Below, in pieces: positions 22,038-35,320 of a stretch of 64,000 nucleotides of DNA (the first letter of the stretch is position 1; each line of letters begins with the position of its first letter). The position numbers and the translations under genes were made by a program. Source of the DNA: Membranipora membranacea. Its lineage: Eukaryota; Bryozoa; Gymnolaemata; Cheilostomatida; Membraniporidae. The stretch is from the NCBI GenBank assembly GCA_914767715.1, contig OU612075.1, forward strand, positions 5,704,001-5,768,000, in the 5' to 3' direction. The notes below the pieces were generated by a model. That model saw nothing but the letters and a program-made list of their open reading frames with translations. It was not told the DNA's origin and ran no database searches.

Positions 22038-23648
22038 TTGACTACCGGGAAACTTGACAGAACTGACTTTTTTCGAAAACTATTATCACAGAAATGAAGA
22101 CAATCTCAACTCCTGCAGCGCCTTACCCAGTTTTTTGAACTGAGTCAGTTTGCGAGGCTTAATGCAACCCTGAACTACCTAGCGTATGACATCAAAAGCC
22201 TGACTTTGCTAAATGGACCATAAGGCCTTTTCATCTAACGAATGACTTTCACCATGGATCATAAGGCCTCTACTTCTAATGTCTTAGATTTCACACATAT
22301 ATTCTCATATATATTTTGCAATCTCACACTACCATTTTTACCTCATTATATTTGTACATATCTTCAAAGATGTTATTTCTTAATTCATCGCTATTTTTTT
22401 GTAAAACTTGTTGAATTTTATATAATAACAATTCCAAGTGATCATAATGAACGATGATGATAGAAGTCTTGTCTGGCCATGAGTTAAGAGGAGGCAGAGA
22501 GAAAGACTACCTCTGTGTATAATCTTAACCTTGTTACATTGCTACCACACTAGTACCGAGACTACGCTTTTATCATGTGTATCTCTGATCATTAGAGTCA
22601 ATTTAGAACGAGTACCTTATTTGTACCCGCCCCTAATTAGTGAAATTAAACTTGGGTCGTCACATCAAATTCTTTGTGATGGTACTTATGCTATGTGGAT
22701 TAATTCACTTTTGTCAGGATGGATATGCCCTAAGATACAAAAGATAGACCATATTGCAAATCTAATCACATTGCTTGCAATCTAGAAATCAGTTAAACAA
22801 TCAGTTATATACATCATATTTTTAACGATTCATCTGTTGTCTGCAGATACATAAAGACATATATATGTAAATATCATTGTAATAGCCTGCATCTGAATAC
22901 ATAAAATTACCAGGAAGGGTGGGTACACCACATTCCCTTGTCGCATCTGACCAAAGTTAACTTGTTACATGAATGTGAGTTATCTATCCACACATGAAGA
23001 GAGCACGACTCATCTCTGTGCGGTGAGGCTGGGTAATAAGAGCAGCCTTTGATACCATGTGCACAGTGGTGTTGTGACTGTAGAATGAAATATTTGTGTG
23101 GTGATTTTAACAAACTCATGATTCACCATGAAGCCAAGCTACCCATTGATAATTCTGCATAACTATGTGATCTCAATCAAAGCTCTCATTGATTGTTATT
23201 AGTAGTGAGTGATGACTAAAAATAGAAATACTAAAATAGAAGTAGTAAACCGTCATTGATTTTACAATGTTTAATTTTGAAACTAATGTCTGACTCATCC
23301 ATAGGCTTTAATCTTATGGAAGGAGGATGGAGAAATATACACATTTAACACATTTATTTATTTATATTGTATTATGAAGAATAAATGAAAAGACCTATAT
23401 GCTAAGGCATATAATCTGACTGCCAAACAGATGTCTCAATAATAATGTGATCCAATACATATAAATATTAATGATCAGGAGTCTTTAATGATATCGAGTC
23501 TCGCTGGCGTCAGAACTCCAGATTTGATGGATGCTGGTAGTATATATCGCACAGACAATTCCGATAAGATGATAACTCCGATTATTGTCGGCTCGGCGGT
23601 TTCCATTGCAAACTGTGTTTATTGTCAGCAGCATTCTTTTGTTTCCTC
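22038..23648. other. Intergenic between convergent polymerase-tail and TRIM genes
   Basis: AT-rich sequence with no exon. It is closely repeated at 43354-44794 with small indels. The 22577 region carries the TCTCTGATC repeat. An AATAAA for the TRIM gene lies at 23618-23623 (minus strand). Confidence 0.5.
23618..23623 (-). terminator. AATAAA polyadenylation signal of TRIM copy A
   Basis: A canonical AATAAA on the minus strand lies 25 bases after the TAG stop of the TRIM gene. The same signal occurs at 44764-44769 for copy B. Confidence 0.6.
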
Positions 23649-26600
23649 CTATTTAATTTTGAAGAGCATTACACCTGTTTCTCTACAAGCTAACACCATC
23701 TTTCCATTTCTTACAGCGATGCCATGAATCCAGGCTTCATTATAAACAGACTCCTTCATCTTCTCATGTGTCAGCTCACCTATCTTCTTACCTGCAAAAT
23801 AACAACAAAAATTTATAAGATGAAACATATTTAAAAAAGCATTAGAATTGATATACAGGATTAATCATTTGAAAATATATCCGAATTCAACTCTAGTTCA
23901 TTGACTGTAACAACACAATTCTATGTGAACACTCACCTCCTGGTGAGATGATGTAGATATTTGGTGAAATGGAGCTTGTCACATAGATGAAGCCTGATTC
24001 ATCTCTGTCTATTCCTGTAGCACCTCGCAGGTCTGAGCACACCCACATTCGGACTGGTGATGGTGACAGAGCATATTTATACAGTTTTCCTTCCTGGTAG
24101 TCTGTTACAAGTACAGCATCTGAGGTGACGTGAACTCCATACGGTTCCTGTAAGTCTGTCAGTGGGATGGTGAACTTGTGTGTATCATTGGTGGATGAAA
24201 AGACCATCAGTGTTTTATTGACATAGTCAATACACGCTAAGTATTCCTTGTTTGCTGACAGGTGTGTGATTCGGTTTGCGGTGTCTGTTTCCACACTGTG
24301 TAGGACTGTTTGTGTCGGATTATCCATCGTTCCCAGATAGGTGACATACTTCTTCCGACCTGATGATGTGACTTGGCTATAAAGCTTTTCACCGACTGCT
24401 GTTGATGAATGCACACATTCCACATCAGGATAACTCAATGTCCTATCTAGTTTTAAGTCACCATCTTGTCGTATTTCTACTTGTTTGTTCATGGCACACA
24501 GTATGCTGTCATCATCAGTCCAGCTGACTCCATAGCAACCCTCAGCAGTTTTCTCTGTCTTCACATACTCTATTGCAGTTGGTAGAAATTCTAATTTTGC
24601 GTTGACATTCAATGTGTGGATACCTGTTGGTAAAAAGTATGGTTTGAAAAACATTAACATTATAATGATAACAAAAAGTATTTATATAAATACCCTGTTA
24701 TGGATATCACATCATTGAAGTCAAAGAAAATGATTTGGATAATTTGGAAATCTTAAAAATTCCCTTGGAATTAAAGCAGAAATGACAAGTGCAGAGTCAC
24801 CATATATCATTTTAAAGGGTTCGGAAAGTTTTGCAAGCTCGTATGTTCTGATGCTGACAAATCTCTGAATTTTTGCGAATTCTTTCAAAAATTGAGTTTT
24901 GATTTCAAAGTCTTCCCTCAACCATAAGCTCCAAGTATGCAGTGGAGGCAGTAAGCTTAGAAATGAAATCCAAACTCAAGTGATCTAGTATTATAAGGCA
25001 CTTCTAAAAGATATATCTCTTTTTTTGTTGCGCCTTCCTCATTCCCTTATCTCCTAGGCTCTTTTGCTGCTGCTTTCTGCAGGGGAGATAAACCCTGGGA
25101 AGACTCCATCATGACCCCACAATGTTTTTGGAAATCCGAATTCAATCATTTTTGGCAGTTATACTGCACATTAATTCCCTGCATTGCTACTCACAGTATG
25201 ACAAGCATTCTAACTGCTTTAAAAGTAAAATTTAAGGAAATTTTAAACAGAATGGGAGCTTAGACTTTTTTATTTGTTAATGTACCAGAAAATAAACACA
25301 AAGGTGAATTATCACAGGAAGCGATTGGCAACATAACTTACCTGTGTGTAGGTAGGGTGTCCTCAGGGTTAACTCTGTCTCATGATCTTTGCTGCTGTTT
25401 GTCTGTTCAAGTTTTCTGGACACCTCATCAAACTCCTCCAGTAACTGTCTGTCTGCTCGTCTGTCTGCCAGGTGAGTACCATAGATATACAAGTCATCTA
25501 GGATGGTGGTGTTCAGTAGTGTCTCATCAGAGAACTGTTCTACTTCATCAGTAGATCTGTCAATGTGTTTTCTGAACTGTCTCTTCAAGTCTTCTGACTC
25601 TTGTCTGATTTGTCGAATCTGCAACATTTAATACCTGGAATTGCTTGTAAAAAATAAATCTGGATGTACAATGCTGAATGTTGAGCAAGCAAATCAATCA
25701 GGAGAAGTTACCGGCAGTTGGGTGGCAAGACTGCTTTTACTATCATGTCTGCCATTCTATTTGAGTATCAGTACACAAATCATGATTGTTGAATATAGTA
25801 TAGAATGATTTTGGAAAATGAAAAAGGTACGTTACCAGATCATCAGCCATTATGTCTATAGTGTGATTGATGGACTCCACATGATCTTCTAGATCACTGA
25901 GGCGTTTCCATGTAGATTTTACAGAAATTCTGCATCTCTTAATCTTATCATAGATACTCTGTGATAGGGTCCTCAGCTTATCTCTCAAGTCATCAGTGAA
26001 CTTCCTCAGTCGAATTATCTCATGATGTTCACCTACATAAATAGTTTCAGGTTTATAGTGGATTATCAAATATTCATCCACAACCTAATTTCATGCATCC
26101 CATATGAATTTACCTGCACCCTGTTTAACAGGCACCTCTTGGTGGTTTTGGTTTTTGGTTTGATTTAATTCGTTGTCACATATATACATGTACATACATA
26201 ATATAGTGAAATGATATATGGATTTGCCGCTGATGACTAAAAAACTAAAAGGTTCAAATCATAAAAAGTAATTGAAAATAAAAAATAGCACAGATACAAA
26301 CTGAATTAGAACATTGTATTAGCGTTTACTGGAATTATTGCAGACATTTATATGAGTGAGTGATCAAACTGTGATTTGGGAGTTGGGTGTTCCTACAAAG
26401 ATGAAACATTTCTGGGTTTCCCCATAAAGCAGCCAACACAGTGAGAGAAATGATGAATAAACTGGTTATGTTTGAGAGCAATCTGTATTCTGCATATTTA
26501 ATTGCAGGTTAACGGATGCAAGACCTAATGAGAACAATCCCTTGTGTTTGGTTGAGAAATTGTCCGAGGAAACAGATATCGACTTTACCTCTACTGGCTT

Positions 26601-28586
26601 GAGCTTGATTTGGAGTTTTGTCAGTTGTATCAGAGAAGATGTGTCCACATTCAAAGCAAGACTTAGCTTGTGCTCCTTGTCTTGTCTTTGCTCTTGGAGC
26701 CTCACATTCCTCACATATTTGGGTTTCAGCTGCTGTTTTTTCTTCTGCTGTTTCTCCTGCTACTGCCGCTGATGATGCTGTTTCTGCAGGATATCAAGTA
26801 AACATGTTGCGGTGAGATCCTGTTCATAGGAAGAGGCAGCACTTACCAGATGTTGACAAGAACAGGTACAGAAAGGTCTTTCAATTATAATGAGCAGCAC
26901 TCATGCGCACCAAAGCATTGCTATCACTTTGAACAAGATAATCATTCCTTTGATCTTTGCAAATTCTTTTCCAATACATTCACTCCCAAGACATGAAATT
27001 CCATCAAGCAGTGAAGAATTAAAAAACTCTGGACGGTAGCGCTCACTCAACAAGGTATGATCTGATCGGATCGAAACTTTGGCTTGGATTGAAAGACCCC
27101 CTTCGTTTTTTATTGTCATTCTAAGAGTGAAAACATTTCAGCAGTTCTACTTATGTTTTATTTACAGGTTTATAGTTTTCTGTACAGTTTTGGGTTTATA
27201 CTACTTGTTCATAGATGCATACCATCATGATAGAATTTTGCAGCTGCTACATAACTTTGCTGTTGCAGGATTAAAGGGTTACCGAAGTTCAATCAAGATA
27301 TTATGCTAAACCCTGGTTACTTCAATTAATGTACTTCAGGGATTGTTGCAAGTTTGGTTGATAGTCGTTAGAGATGTCTATAGCTCTATGAGTCGTTTGG
27401 ATGTCTATAGCCTACCGAAAAAAACTAATTGTCGACTCCGGTTTGGTTACCACCTACCTTGCTCTACCAGTCCTGCAGGGTGATGGCTGTCTCTATTTAG
27501 AGCGGAACACTTTCCTTTGGTGTCACACCTTCTGCAGAACTTAGTTTTACATGACACACAAATTTCATCCAACACATGTTTATTGTGTGCTGTACACCTC
27601 TGGACCTCGTAACGCTCTGGCGCCATCTCATCTTCAATGGGGAGCATTTGATGGTCCCCACTGTGAATTTCGTGTTCCTGAAACATGAGATGTTAGTCAG
27701 AACAATAATATAAGCCATTAATGGCCATCCCGATCGCATATTCACTCTATTACTATCATAATTCATAACTATTCTCATTTCCCCTGTCTAAAATTTTCTT
27801 GCTATACATTTCATATCTCTGAAACAGAGATAAACAATCAGCAAAAGAAGGTGGGAAATTGATGGTCCTTTGCGATTCTATATCTTGTAGCTTGCTCTAA
27901 GGGAATTTTCTACAATTAGCCTGAGATAAATACAAAACGAACAAGCAGTTTGGCCATTCACAGCAATCAACATCATAGCTATCCTATTTTTCTCCACTCG
28001 TAAAGCATGCTTGTAGTGATTTCACAACCGGTAGATTGGGAGTGTTACTATCATAATACCAGCAATCTTCAGACTTACGTCCGCATGCTTTCGGCAGAAT
28101 TTCCGCTTGCAGTCGGCACAGCAAACCACAGATCTAACAGAGTCTGTCTTGCACAGCTCACATTTCAGCTCAACTGGTATCCAGGTTACAGGCTTAGCCA
28201 GTGCAGATTTAACAGCTGCCTCTGTAACTCCTGGCAGTGACCGGATGTCGATGTCTTTAAAAATCTTTCTGCAATGCGTTTGGAAACAACCAATAGTTAA
28301 GATTCATGAGTGGGAGTTGTCTTCAATTCACATCGTGATATCGCTTCATCTGGCATAAAATTAAATTAAAAATCAAAATCAAAATTTGATAAATCACATT
28401 AATATTTATTCTAACTTACTTGCAGACCTTACACTCTATCTCCTTGTTTTGATAGTTCACATATATACATTCTTCACAGTGAGTGTGTCCACAGGGAAGA
28501 GCCTTAGGATCTTCAATCTCACAAAGTCTCGCAAAACAAAATCCACATTCTGTATCTCTGGTCACTGGTACTAACTCTACATCCAT
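23649..28586 (-). CDS. TRIM-type RING/B-box/coiled-coil/beta-propeller protein, copy A
   Basis: Eight exons: 28586-28420, 28268-28079, 27677-27458, 26783-26589, 26032-25836, 25618-25342, 24623-23937 and 23791-23649. They total 2076 nt, giving 691 residues in frame. Domains in order: RING (residues about 14-55, C-x2-C-x11-C-x-H-x2-C-x2-C...C-x2-C), B-box1-like (about 90-128), B-box2 (about 140-185, RCTAHNKHVLDEICVSC...), a CxxC...CxxC zinc ribbon (about 215-245), coiled coil (about 260-410), then a region of short beta repeats (about 416-690) resembling an NHL/YVTN propeller. TRIM proteins are cytoplasmic ubiquitin E3 ligases; the propeller is the likely target- or RNA-binding part. The ATG directly precedes the RING; 5'UTR splicing is unresolved. 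It lies downstream of, and on the same strand as, the zinc-finger gene at 28859-35320 and converges with the polymerase tail. No defect is seen. Confidence 0.85.
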
Positions 28587-28858
28587 GATGACTGGCTTGT
28601 GATCATCATTCTTGTTACCTGATAATTGATGGGCATCTAATTTGATTTTAATTGTATATGAAGGTCTTTTCACAGTTTTTTTCGAAGTGAAGCAACCTGT
28701 ATGTTATTGCAAAACTCAAACTACCATTATACTTTTCTGTCATCGCCTTCATATGTTTTTGCAGTCCAGTTCGCAGTCATTGTTAGTTCTAATCTGCATG
28801 ATTTCAAAAATAATAAACATAATTAAAAGCTAAGAGTGAATACAAGCCGTCATTATGG

Positions 28859-31800
28859 TCATGAGTGTTTGAATGCCTTATTTGCGCCCCTCTCAGAACG
28901 ACAGTCTTTACCACAGGCGTAGCAAAACTGGAAATAGGAGCCATCCTCCTTTTTAATCAGAGCAGTGCTGCAACCATCACACTTTGTCTTCTTCTTCTCT
29001 GCTACACCTACATTTCAGGAGAGAATATAAGACAACATATTATACAAAAATAGGTAGAAGAAATATACAAGTGTGCTGACGGGGAACTCAAACATTCTAT
29101 AGATACTCTTGCATCACTTATCCCCAGACAGTCAAAAACAAGCATGCTGACAGCTAGTGTCATCTCATAAGGCTCAAAAAGAATGGGTTGTGTTGATGAT
29201 GCTAAAAGAATGAGCTGTCTGGCATCCCATTCAGCACGGCACCATACCACCACCAACAACCTTAATTTACGCAGCTAATGCATTTTAGGGGTTTGCAGCA
29301 TACATGACCCAAAGCTTGTATTTAGGATCCGATAAAGTTATTAATAAGTTCAATGACTGTGAGGGGGATAGCGATAGCCCCTCCAAAAAGCTGAAAACCT
29401 CTACCAAACATAAACGGAAAGTGACTGCCAGTCTCTGAAATAGAATGAGTATTAAGTTAATCAATTTATTTTTAATCTTACGAGCTATGCTATAGTAATA
29501 CATCCCTACCTTTGTCAGTTTGTTTGTTCTTACTGGCCTCATCTTTCATCACAGAGTGAGCGGCTTCTACTGGCAGAAGTTTATGGCTGTCAAATCTGAG
29601 CAGGTGCTCCTGTAAGGAAAAGGTGGGCATAAATTATCAAATTAACCCAGACATGATGCAGCGTTTGTTTGGTTTTTCAGATTCATCTTTATAGCGGTGA
29701 AACTATAGTGCAAGTTTAGATGTCAATTCCAAAAGCGTAGATACCCACTATGGTAGTTCTTCCGGATTAGAGACATAATTCTTAGAACAGGGTAAAGCAA
29801 AGCAGATTTATCTTAGCCAATGTGATTGCTCTTATTGGTGGGTGGGGTGATCAGATCCATCACATTGGCTAGGTTTATAGTTACCTTGCTATGAGGGTCA
29901 CAGAACCACTTCTTACAATAAGTACAGCACACTGCTGCCTCTACTGGCTTTTCTTTACACAGATCACATCTCGGTGGTTCAAAAGCTTTTTTCTCTAAAG
30001 AGGAATATAAGTCAGCTGTTTGAGATGTGTTATTTTTTATTTTCCACACTTTGAAACCTAATTAGAAAAAAAACCTGTAAATGTTAGCTTTCTTCTAAAA
30101 AAAATATGAGGACAAGAAAATTTAGGGCATAATAGATTGTCGCAGCATTTCTATCAATGACAGCAAAGTACACATTAGGTCATATGTGAGTTCTGATGAT
30201 GATTATGTTGTCAAACTCAACTTTAGTAATCTGCTTTAATGACATTTCAATTGGATATGCGAGGCAAATCACCCTATGCTGTGTTGCAAAGGGTTGCGAT
30301 GGTAAAGCGTAATATTTTGGGGGATGCGATTTGACAACTCTGAAAGATGAAAAACAGGCTTGCTAATTGAGGCATCACCACATTTTTTTTTGGATTTAAG
30401 ATGGTAAGATTGCACAATCGTATAGTGGGTTTGCTATTCACTACCAAGCAATTGGTGCGGCAGGAGTCATGGATTTCAGCACCACTGAGAGAGCGTCAAA
30501 AATTGATTGTCCCAGCACCTTCTAGTGTGTATATCTCTCTTCAATCTTAATTTACCTGTGCTACTTTTGGTGTTATTAGTAAGGGAGCAATCTTCACCAC
30601 AAACATCACAGAACTTGTAATATTCTCCGCTGTCTGTTTGACCGAGAGCTGACCCACAGCTGCCACATGCTACCTTCTCTTCCTTTCTATTTTCTGCAGC
30701 TGTAAAGAATGGAATAATGGGATATTGAAAATGTTTTCAGTGTTTTTATAGTCAATGGCATACTATCTATGTTGCTAAAATGTTGAATCCCTAAGAAAAC
30801 TTTAACTCACATGGAATCATACCAGCTTTGCACAACCTGAATAGTTCAGATAGGATAAAAGTGAACAAATTGCACAACCTCAATCTCTGTACAAATTCAC
30901 ATCAAACTGAAATCAAAATGTACTGATGTTCTGATAATGCCATCAGTGTCACTTGCAGTCTCTTGTGACGATGCTTGAGTTGAAAGATAATCAAAAACAT
31001 TCATCTGTGTTTTTAATTTATTGGACAGCCGTGTATCTAAACTTTGGACAGTAGTATCAGCCCTTAGGTTGAACTTTAAGTTTAAAGAGTAAACAGTCTG
31101 CGGAACTAAAAATCATACCATGTCACCAGATCAGGTCCGATTCAACTTTCAGTGTTGAAGTTGTAGTTGGGCTCTGAGTTGGAGGGGAGGGGCAACTACA
31201 CCAGCGGCAACATTGATGAACTATTTCACAGGCATTTTGCCGATGTTTGGTAAGAACCACCCAAATTAAGGCATGCGAGTACCAGGGGCCCATGGTCACA
31301 GGGTACCTTATATCATTGTTAATGGCATACTATCCATATCTATTCAATCCTGTCAAGTTGAGACCACTATACAACATACCCAAATTACTCATTGCTGTTC
31401 CTGTTTCAATTTCTCCATTCTCTTCATCTTCATTGATATCAGACGGATCTGATTCCACTGGTAGAAGCTTGTGGTTACTGATACTCAAATGTTCCTGAAA
31501 TCATGGTTAGGGTTTATTGTAATCATCGTAAACAGCTGTAGTAATAGGTTCTGACATAATCATATAAGTATTTATATGTTTATGGCTCTGATAACTATAG
31601 GCTGTATAGGCTGTATATCTTGTTTCCTGGTGACAGATTTGATATTACAGCTTTCACACAGTCCCTGTCATGGTCACAGTCACAGAAATGCTAGCCTGTG
31701 ACTAATGTGCCTATTTTAGTATCACTTTGGCTTTAATTAGTGAGAACACTTTCATGATACAACAACAACCTGCTCCCTTTAGCAACCCTTTGACTACAAT

Positions 31801-34800
31801 TCGTTAGACAGAGCAATCACTTGTTGTATGCCTTCACAGCAATGGGCCATGGAACGCCAACAACCCTAACACGTACGCTGTGTTGCATAGGGTGGCAATG
31901 GTGGAGTGGAATGAGCTATGGGACGAGAGAATACAACTCTGAGTAGTGAATAGCGGGTATGCTATTTAGCGCCATCAACCCATTCTTTTTTGGGATGGTG
32001 AGATGGCACAATCGGTTAGCGCGCTTGCTAATCACTGCCAGGTGATTAGTGCTGCAAGATATGTGGGTTTGAATCCCATTGGGGGAGCTGTCAAAAGTTG
32101 ATTGTTCCAGCCCCCAGCACCCTTGGTTGTATACCTCTTCCAACTGAAAGTAATGGTTACGCCCAAAAAAAAAGGTCCACTGCGTTTCATACCCAAGAAT
32201 TGTTGGACAATTCTGTACAATTCTAGAATTGTTCGAAACTGACCCATATATCATTACCCAACCAGCAACCATTATTGTGTAATTAACCCTGCCTGCTAAA
32301 TAAATTACATTCATTATTGCTATTGTATAGCTATAGTATAAGCCTTTACAGTTCTAGTCAATATTATATAATTGGATTGACATTGTATTCAATGAGTTTG
32401 TATTTAGATGACCAGGCAATAATAGATATTGCTGTGCAAGGTAGCATCAAAGTCTATAATGCAGGAGGCCCAGGTTCAAATTCCGCCGGGGCAAAACTTT
32501 TCTTTTCGTCATGATGGAAATCGAAAGCATTCCATTCGAATTGTCCACTCACAATTTTTGTAAGCACAGAAAACTCTTAGTAATGAGTATGATGACCCGA
32601 CAAAATACTTATGTTCAACTCTTCTGTGTTGTACCATACCCTACGTTATATTTTGTGCAATATGTTAATATTGGCAGCAACTGCATAAATAGAATACATC
32701 AGCTAAACTATGCTAGCAGAATTATCAGAAAACTTTGCTACTAATAAAAATGTACAACATCGCTCACTAGTTGAGCGAAGAATTAGTTTGTATCAATTGT
32801 CCTACATGCCTAAGTGGAGAGAAGTGATATGTGAATGAGGCCATATTTTACACAGAACCACTGACTACTGAAAATATGCTGACTGAGCTAAAATAACTCA
32901 AACTTGGTGTCACAGCAAGTAGTACGAGTACTGATTATTGGCATAGTCTAAACTACGCTTCTTGTGATTATTGAGAGTGAATGGCTCTCAGCTATTTCTA
33001 TTTGTTAGCAAAAGATGCTCTGAGCATGGAGTTAGCTCTGAATGTTATGGTATGTGGGCTGAGGGAGTCAAAGGTAAATCAACTATTGTAAGCCTGGTAT
33101 ATATTCATTACCTGTCTACAAAGGAGCTCTTGTTTGTTGTTATACTATATCATTCTCAGCCATCTCAGTTATATGGTGTACAGGAAGCAATTTTGGCATT
33201 TTTCTCTCTCACTCTTGGATGGTAGTTCCCTAGTAGGTGTTGGCACTAGTACAGATAGTATTAATATGTTAGACTAAGACTAGTGGCAACACCATTTAAA
33301 GTAATAAACCTTTCAATCTAATGGAGAGAGTTGAGTTTGATAGACATAATACAGGCTTCTCAGATACACAACAATTATATTGGTTGTATTTTTGCTCTTT
33401 AAACCAGGCCTGCATGTCATTCACTATGGTTCCATGCCTCGAATGAGTGGTCCAATTTTGATTTTGAAACTGAAAAACATCTGCCACGGCCGGGACTTGA
33501 ACCCGGATCGCCTGCGTCAATTGCACTTCAAGGCATTGTGTGCAAGCCGCCACGCCGCCTATTTGGAATAATTGTTTGATTCAACAAGCTATTTGTATTT
33601 GCGTCAAAAAATGTCATTCGGCAGAAGCGGAAGTTGACTTATTAGAGGTCATTCCCAGGTATCGATCAAATTTAAAACTGGTGTCAAATCGATCTATGGA
33701 AACATAGTGAATAGGTCACAATGTCTTTACCTATTGATATCCACACAGTTGGTAGCTTTGCAGGCTATCACCACGAATCCCCTAATGCTCATTTTTCTGT
33801 CAGTAATGCCCATTGATATCTCATCTCTCATGTGTACACTGCAAGCGTTATCGTGTGAATAACAGGTTATATATTTTAAACGAGGTACTTCCTACGGGTC
33901 AAATTTTCTCCGATTTATTCTTACTGATTTTCTAGGGAATTTTTCATTTCCAAAAAATGACTTCATCAGGGAAAGAGTGCCAAAGGTTGAAATTGGTTTG
34001 CTTGTTTTCAGTCCCTTCCAGTGGACAAGACAAATATAAAGCATCACATTTCAGTAGTAAGTATCTGTCGTGTAAGAGGAAAAACTCAGCGCAAGTCTGA
34101 ATTCCCCTTGGAAAAATCCCAATCAGGGGGGATTGTGAGCTGATATTTAGACTGAGTCCCCAGTACTTTCAACTTTTCCTGTTCAGTCCCATTATGTCAT
34201 ATTATCTTTGTAATTGAGCACAGGCCTCTCACTTGTTTCCTGGTAGTTATCTTCAATATTTTGTGAATCACTTAGTTGGCAATGCTCCCAAATTATTACG
34301 TTTAACTTTGTTTATTAATTTGATTTGGCGACTTAAAGTCTATGGGAATTGGGGAGTCCCCTAACTGGAATTGGAACTATATGGGGAAACACCATGAAAC
34401 AAATCGTTTTCAAGTTGTAGTATATGATTTTATGCCAAAAGATTGATAAAAGCCTGACAGTGATTAATTTTATTTGGGGAAACCCCTAACTGGTAATGTT
34501 TTTTATGGGGAACTCACACTCTTTGTACTGTTTCCTGCTGGGATTTGAACCTGGGCCTCCCACATTATAGACTTTGATGCTACCTTGCACATCAATATCT
34601 ATTCATTACAGGAGATCTTGCCTGGTCATCTAAATACAAACTCATTTGATACAATGTCAATCCAATTATATAATATTGACTAGAACTGTGTAAAGGCTTA
34701 TACTATAACTATACAATAGCAATGGTGAATGTAATTTATTTAGCAGGCAGGGTTAATTACAAAATAATGGTTGCTGGTTGGGTATTGATATATGGGTAAG

Positions 34801-35320
34801 TTTCGAACAATTCTAGAATTGTACAGAATTGTCCAACAATTCTCGGGTATGAAACGCAGTGATCTGGAGGGTGTCCGTGGACCGAAACTACTCATATTTG
34901 ATGCTACTCAACAGGATCCACAGCATCAATTGCCTGGCCAAATATGTAAACTGAAATATTTCACAAAGCTTATTTCTCAAAATGGCCATATGAAAAGAAA
35001 GTGATTGATTTTCTAAAATTTCCGAAGATATCAGGCAACATCACATGACATGTCTAGACTGGTCTTTCTTGAAGTACCTGACATAAACTACCTCATGATA
35101 TGTCATCAGCCTGTACCTTTTTATCATCGTGTCAACCCTTTATGTTTATGTTTTATCTTTGGATTACCTGGCCATGATGGTCACAGAACCACTTCTTACA
35201 ATCAGAACAACACATCGCTGCCTTTGCTGGCTCTTCTTTACACAGACCGCATCTCCTAGTCTCAGATTCTGGATTCTCAGTTGTTACAGAAGGTTGGGGG
35301 TGTGCTGAAGCTGCAGCCAT
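28859..35320 (-). CDS. RING-less B-box/zinc-ribbon protein, copy A
   Basis: Six exons: 35320-35168, 31494-31380, 30699-30556, 29994-29885, 29609-29510 and 29007-28859. They total 771 nt, giving 256 residues with start and stop. Two identical three-exon blocks each encode a B-box1-like finger (C-x2-C...VCCTYCKKWFCDPH then EHL...SHKLLPVE) followed by a zinc ribbon (ACGSCGSAL...FCDVCGEDC; KCDGCSTAL...FCYACGKDC). These modules match exons 2-4 of the adjacent TRIM gene, including the phase-0 junction in the B-box. RING, B-box2, coiled coil and propeller are absent. The sequence starts MAAASAHPQPSVTT. It may have arisen by duplicating TRIM's zinc-finger exons and could bind the same partners without ligase activity (inference). 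Large introns hold SINEs and a long inverted repeat. Confidence 0.78.
30390..30545 (+). repeat. tRNA-derived SINE, copy 2 (decayed)
   Basis: GATGGTAAGATTGCACAATCG and the tail TTGATTGTCCCAGCACC align with the family at 9405-9665. The B-box is eroded (GAGTCATGGATTTC). It lies in intron 3 of the zinc-finger gene and is duplicated at 54655-54815. Confidence 0.55.
31846..32160 (+). repeat. tRNA-derived SINE, copy 3
   Basis: A-box TGGCACAATCGGTTAGCGCG and B-box GGGTTTGAATCCC are intact, with the family's TTGATTGTTCCAGC tail. The leading part CCCTAACACGTACGCTGTG matches 9440. The element ends at a short A-run just before the long inverted repeat at 32178. Confidence 0.65.
32178..34861. repeat. Long inverted repeat (arms about 310-320 bp, 2 kb apart)
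   Basis: The left arm 32178-32490 and right arm 34540-34861 are inverted copies, starting CACTGCGTTTCATACCC and ending with its complement. Each arm's inner end holds a tRNA-like B-box (GGTTCAAATTCC) preceded by AGCATCAAAGTCTATAATG. The 2-kb middle holds no recognisable transposase. Its form fits a non-autonomous DNA transposon, or two insertions of one repeat in opposite orientation. No target-site duplication was seen. Confidence 0.65.
33487..33565 (-). repeat. tRNA-like sequence, probably a SINE head
   Basis: On the minus strand GGCGTGGCGGCTTGCACACAATG is followed by the B-box GGGTTCAAGTCCC. Acceptor strands are not clearly paired. It sits inside the long inverted repeat. Confidence 0.4.

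Noticed and set aside
28416-28673. RING exon as part of the upstream zinc-finger gene
   Set aside because: Exon 29007-28859 ends in a stop codon (KAFKHS then TGA), the RING has its own ATG, and both models close in frame separately. Read-through fusion is not supported by the sequence.
31916-32314. Open frame of 132 codons on the minus strand
   Set aside because: It lies across the SINE at 31846-32160 and the start of the long inverted repeat, so it is repeat sequence and not a gene.
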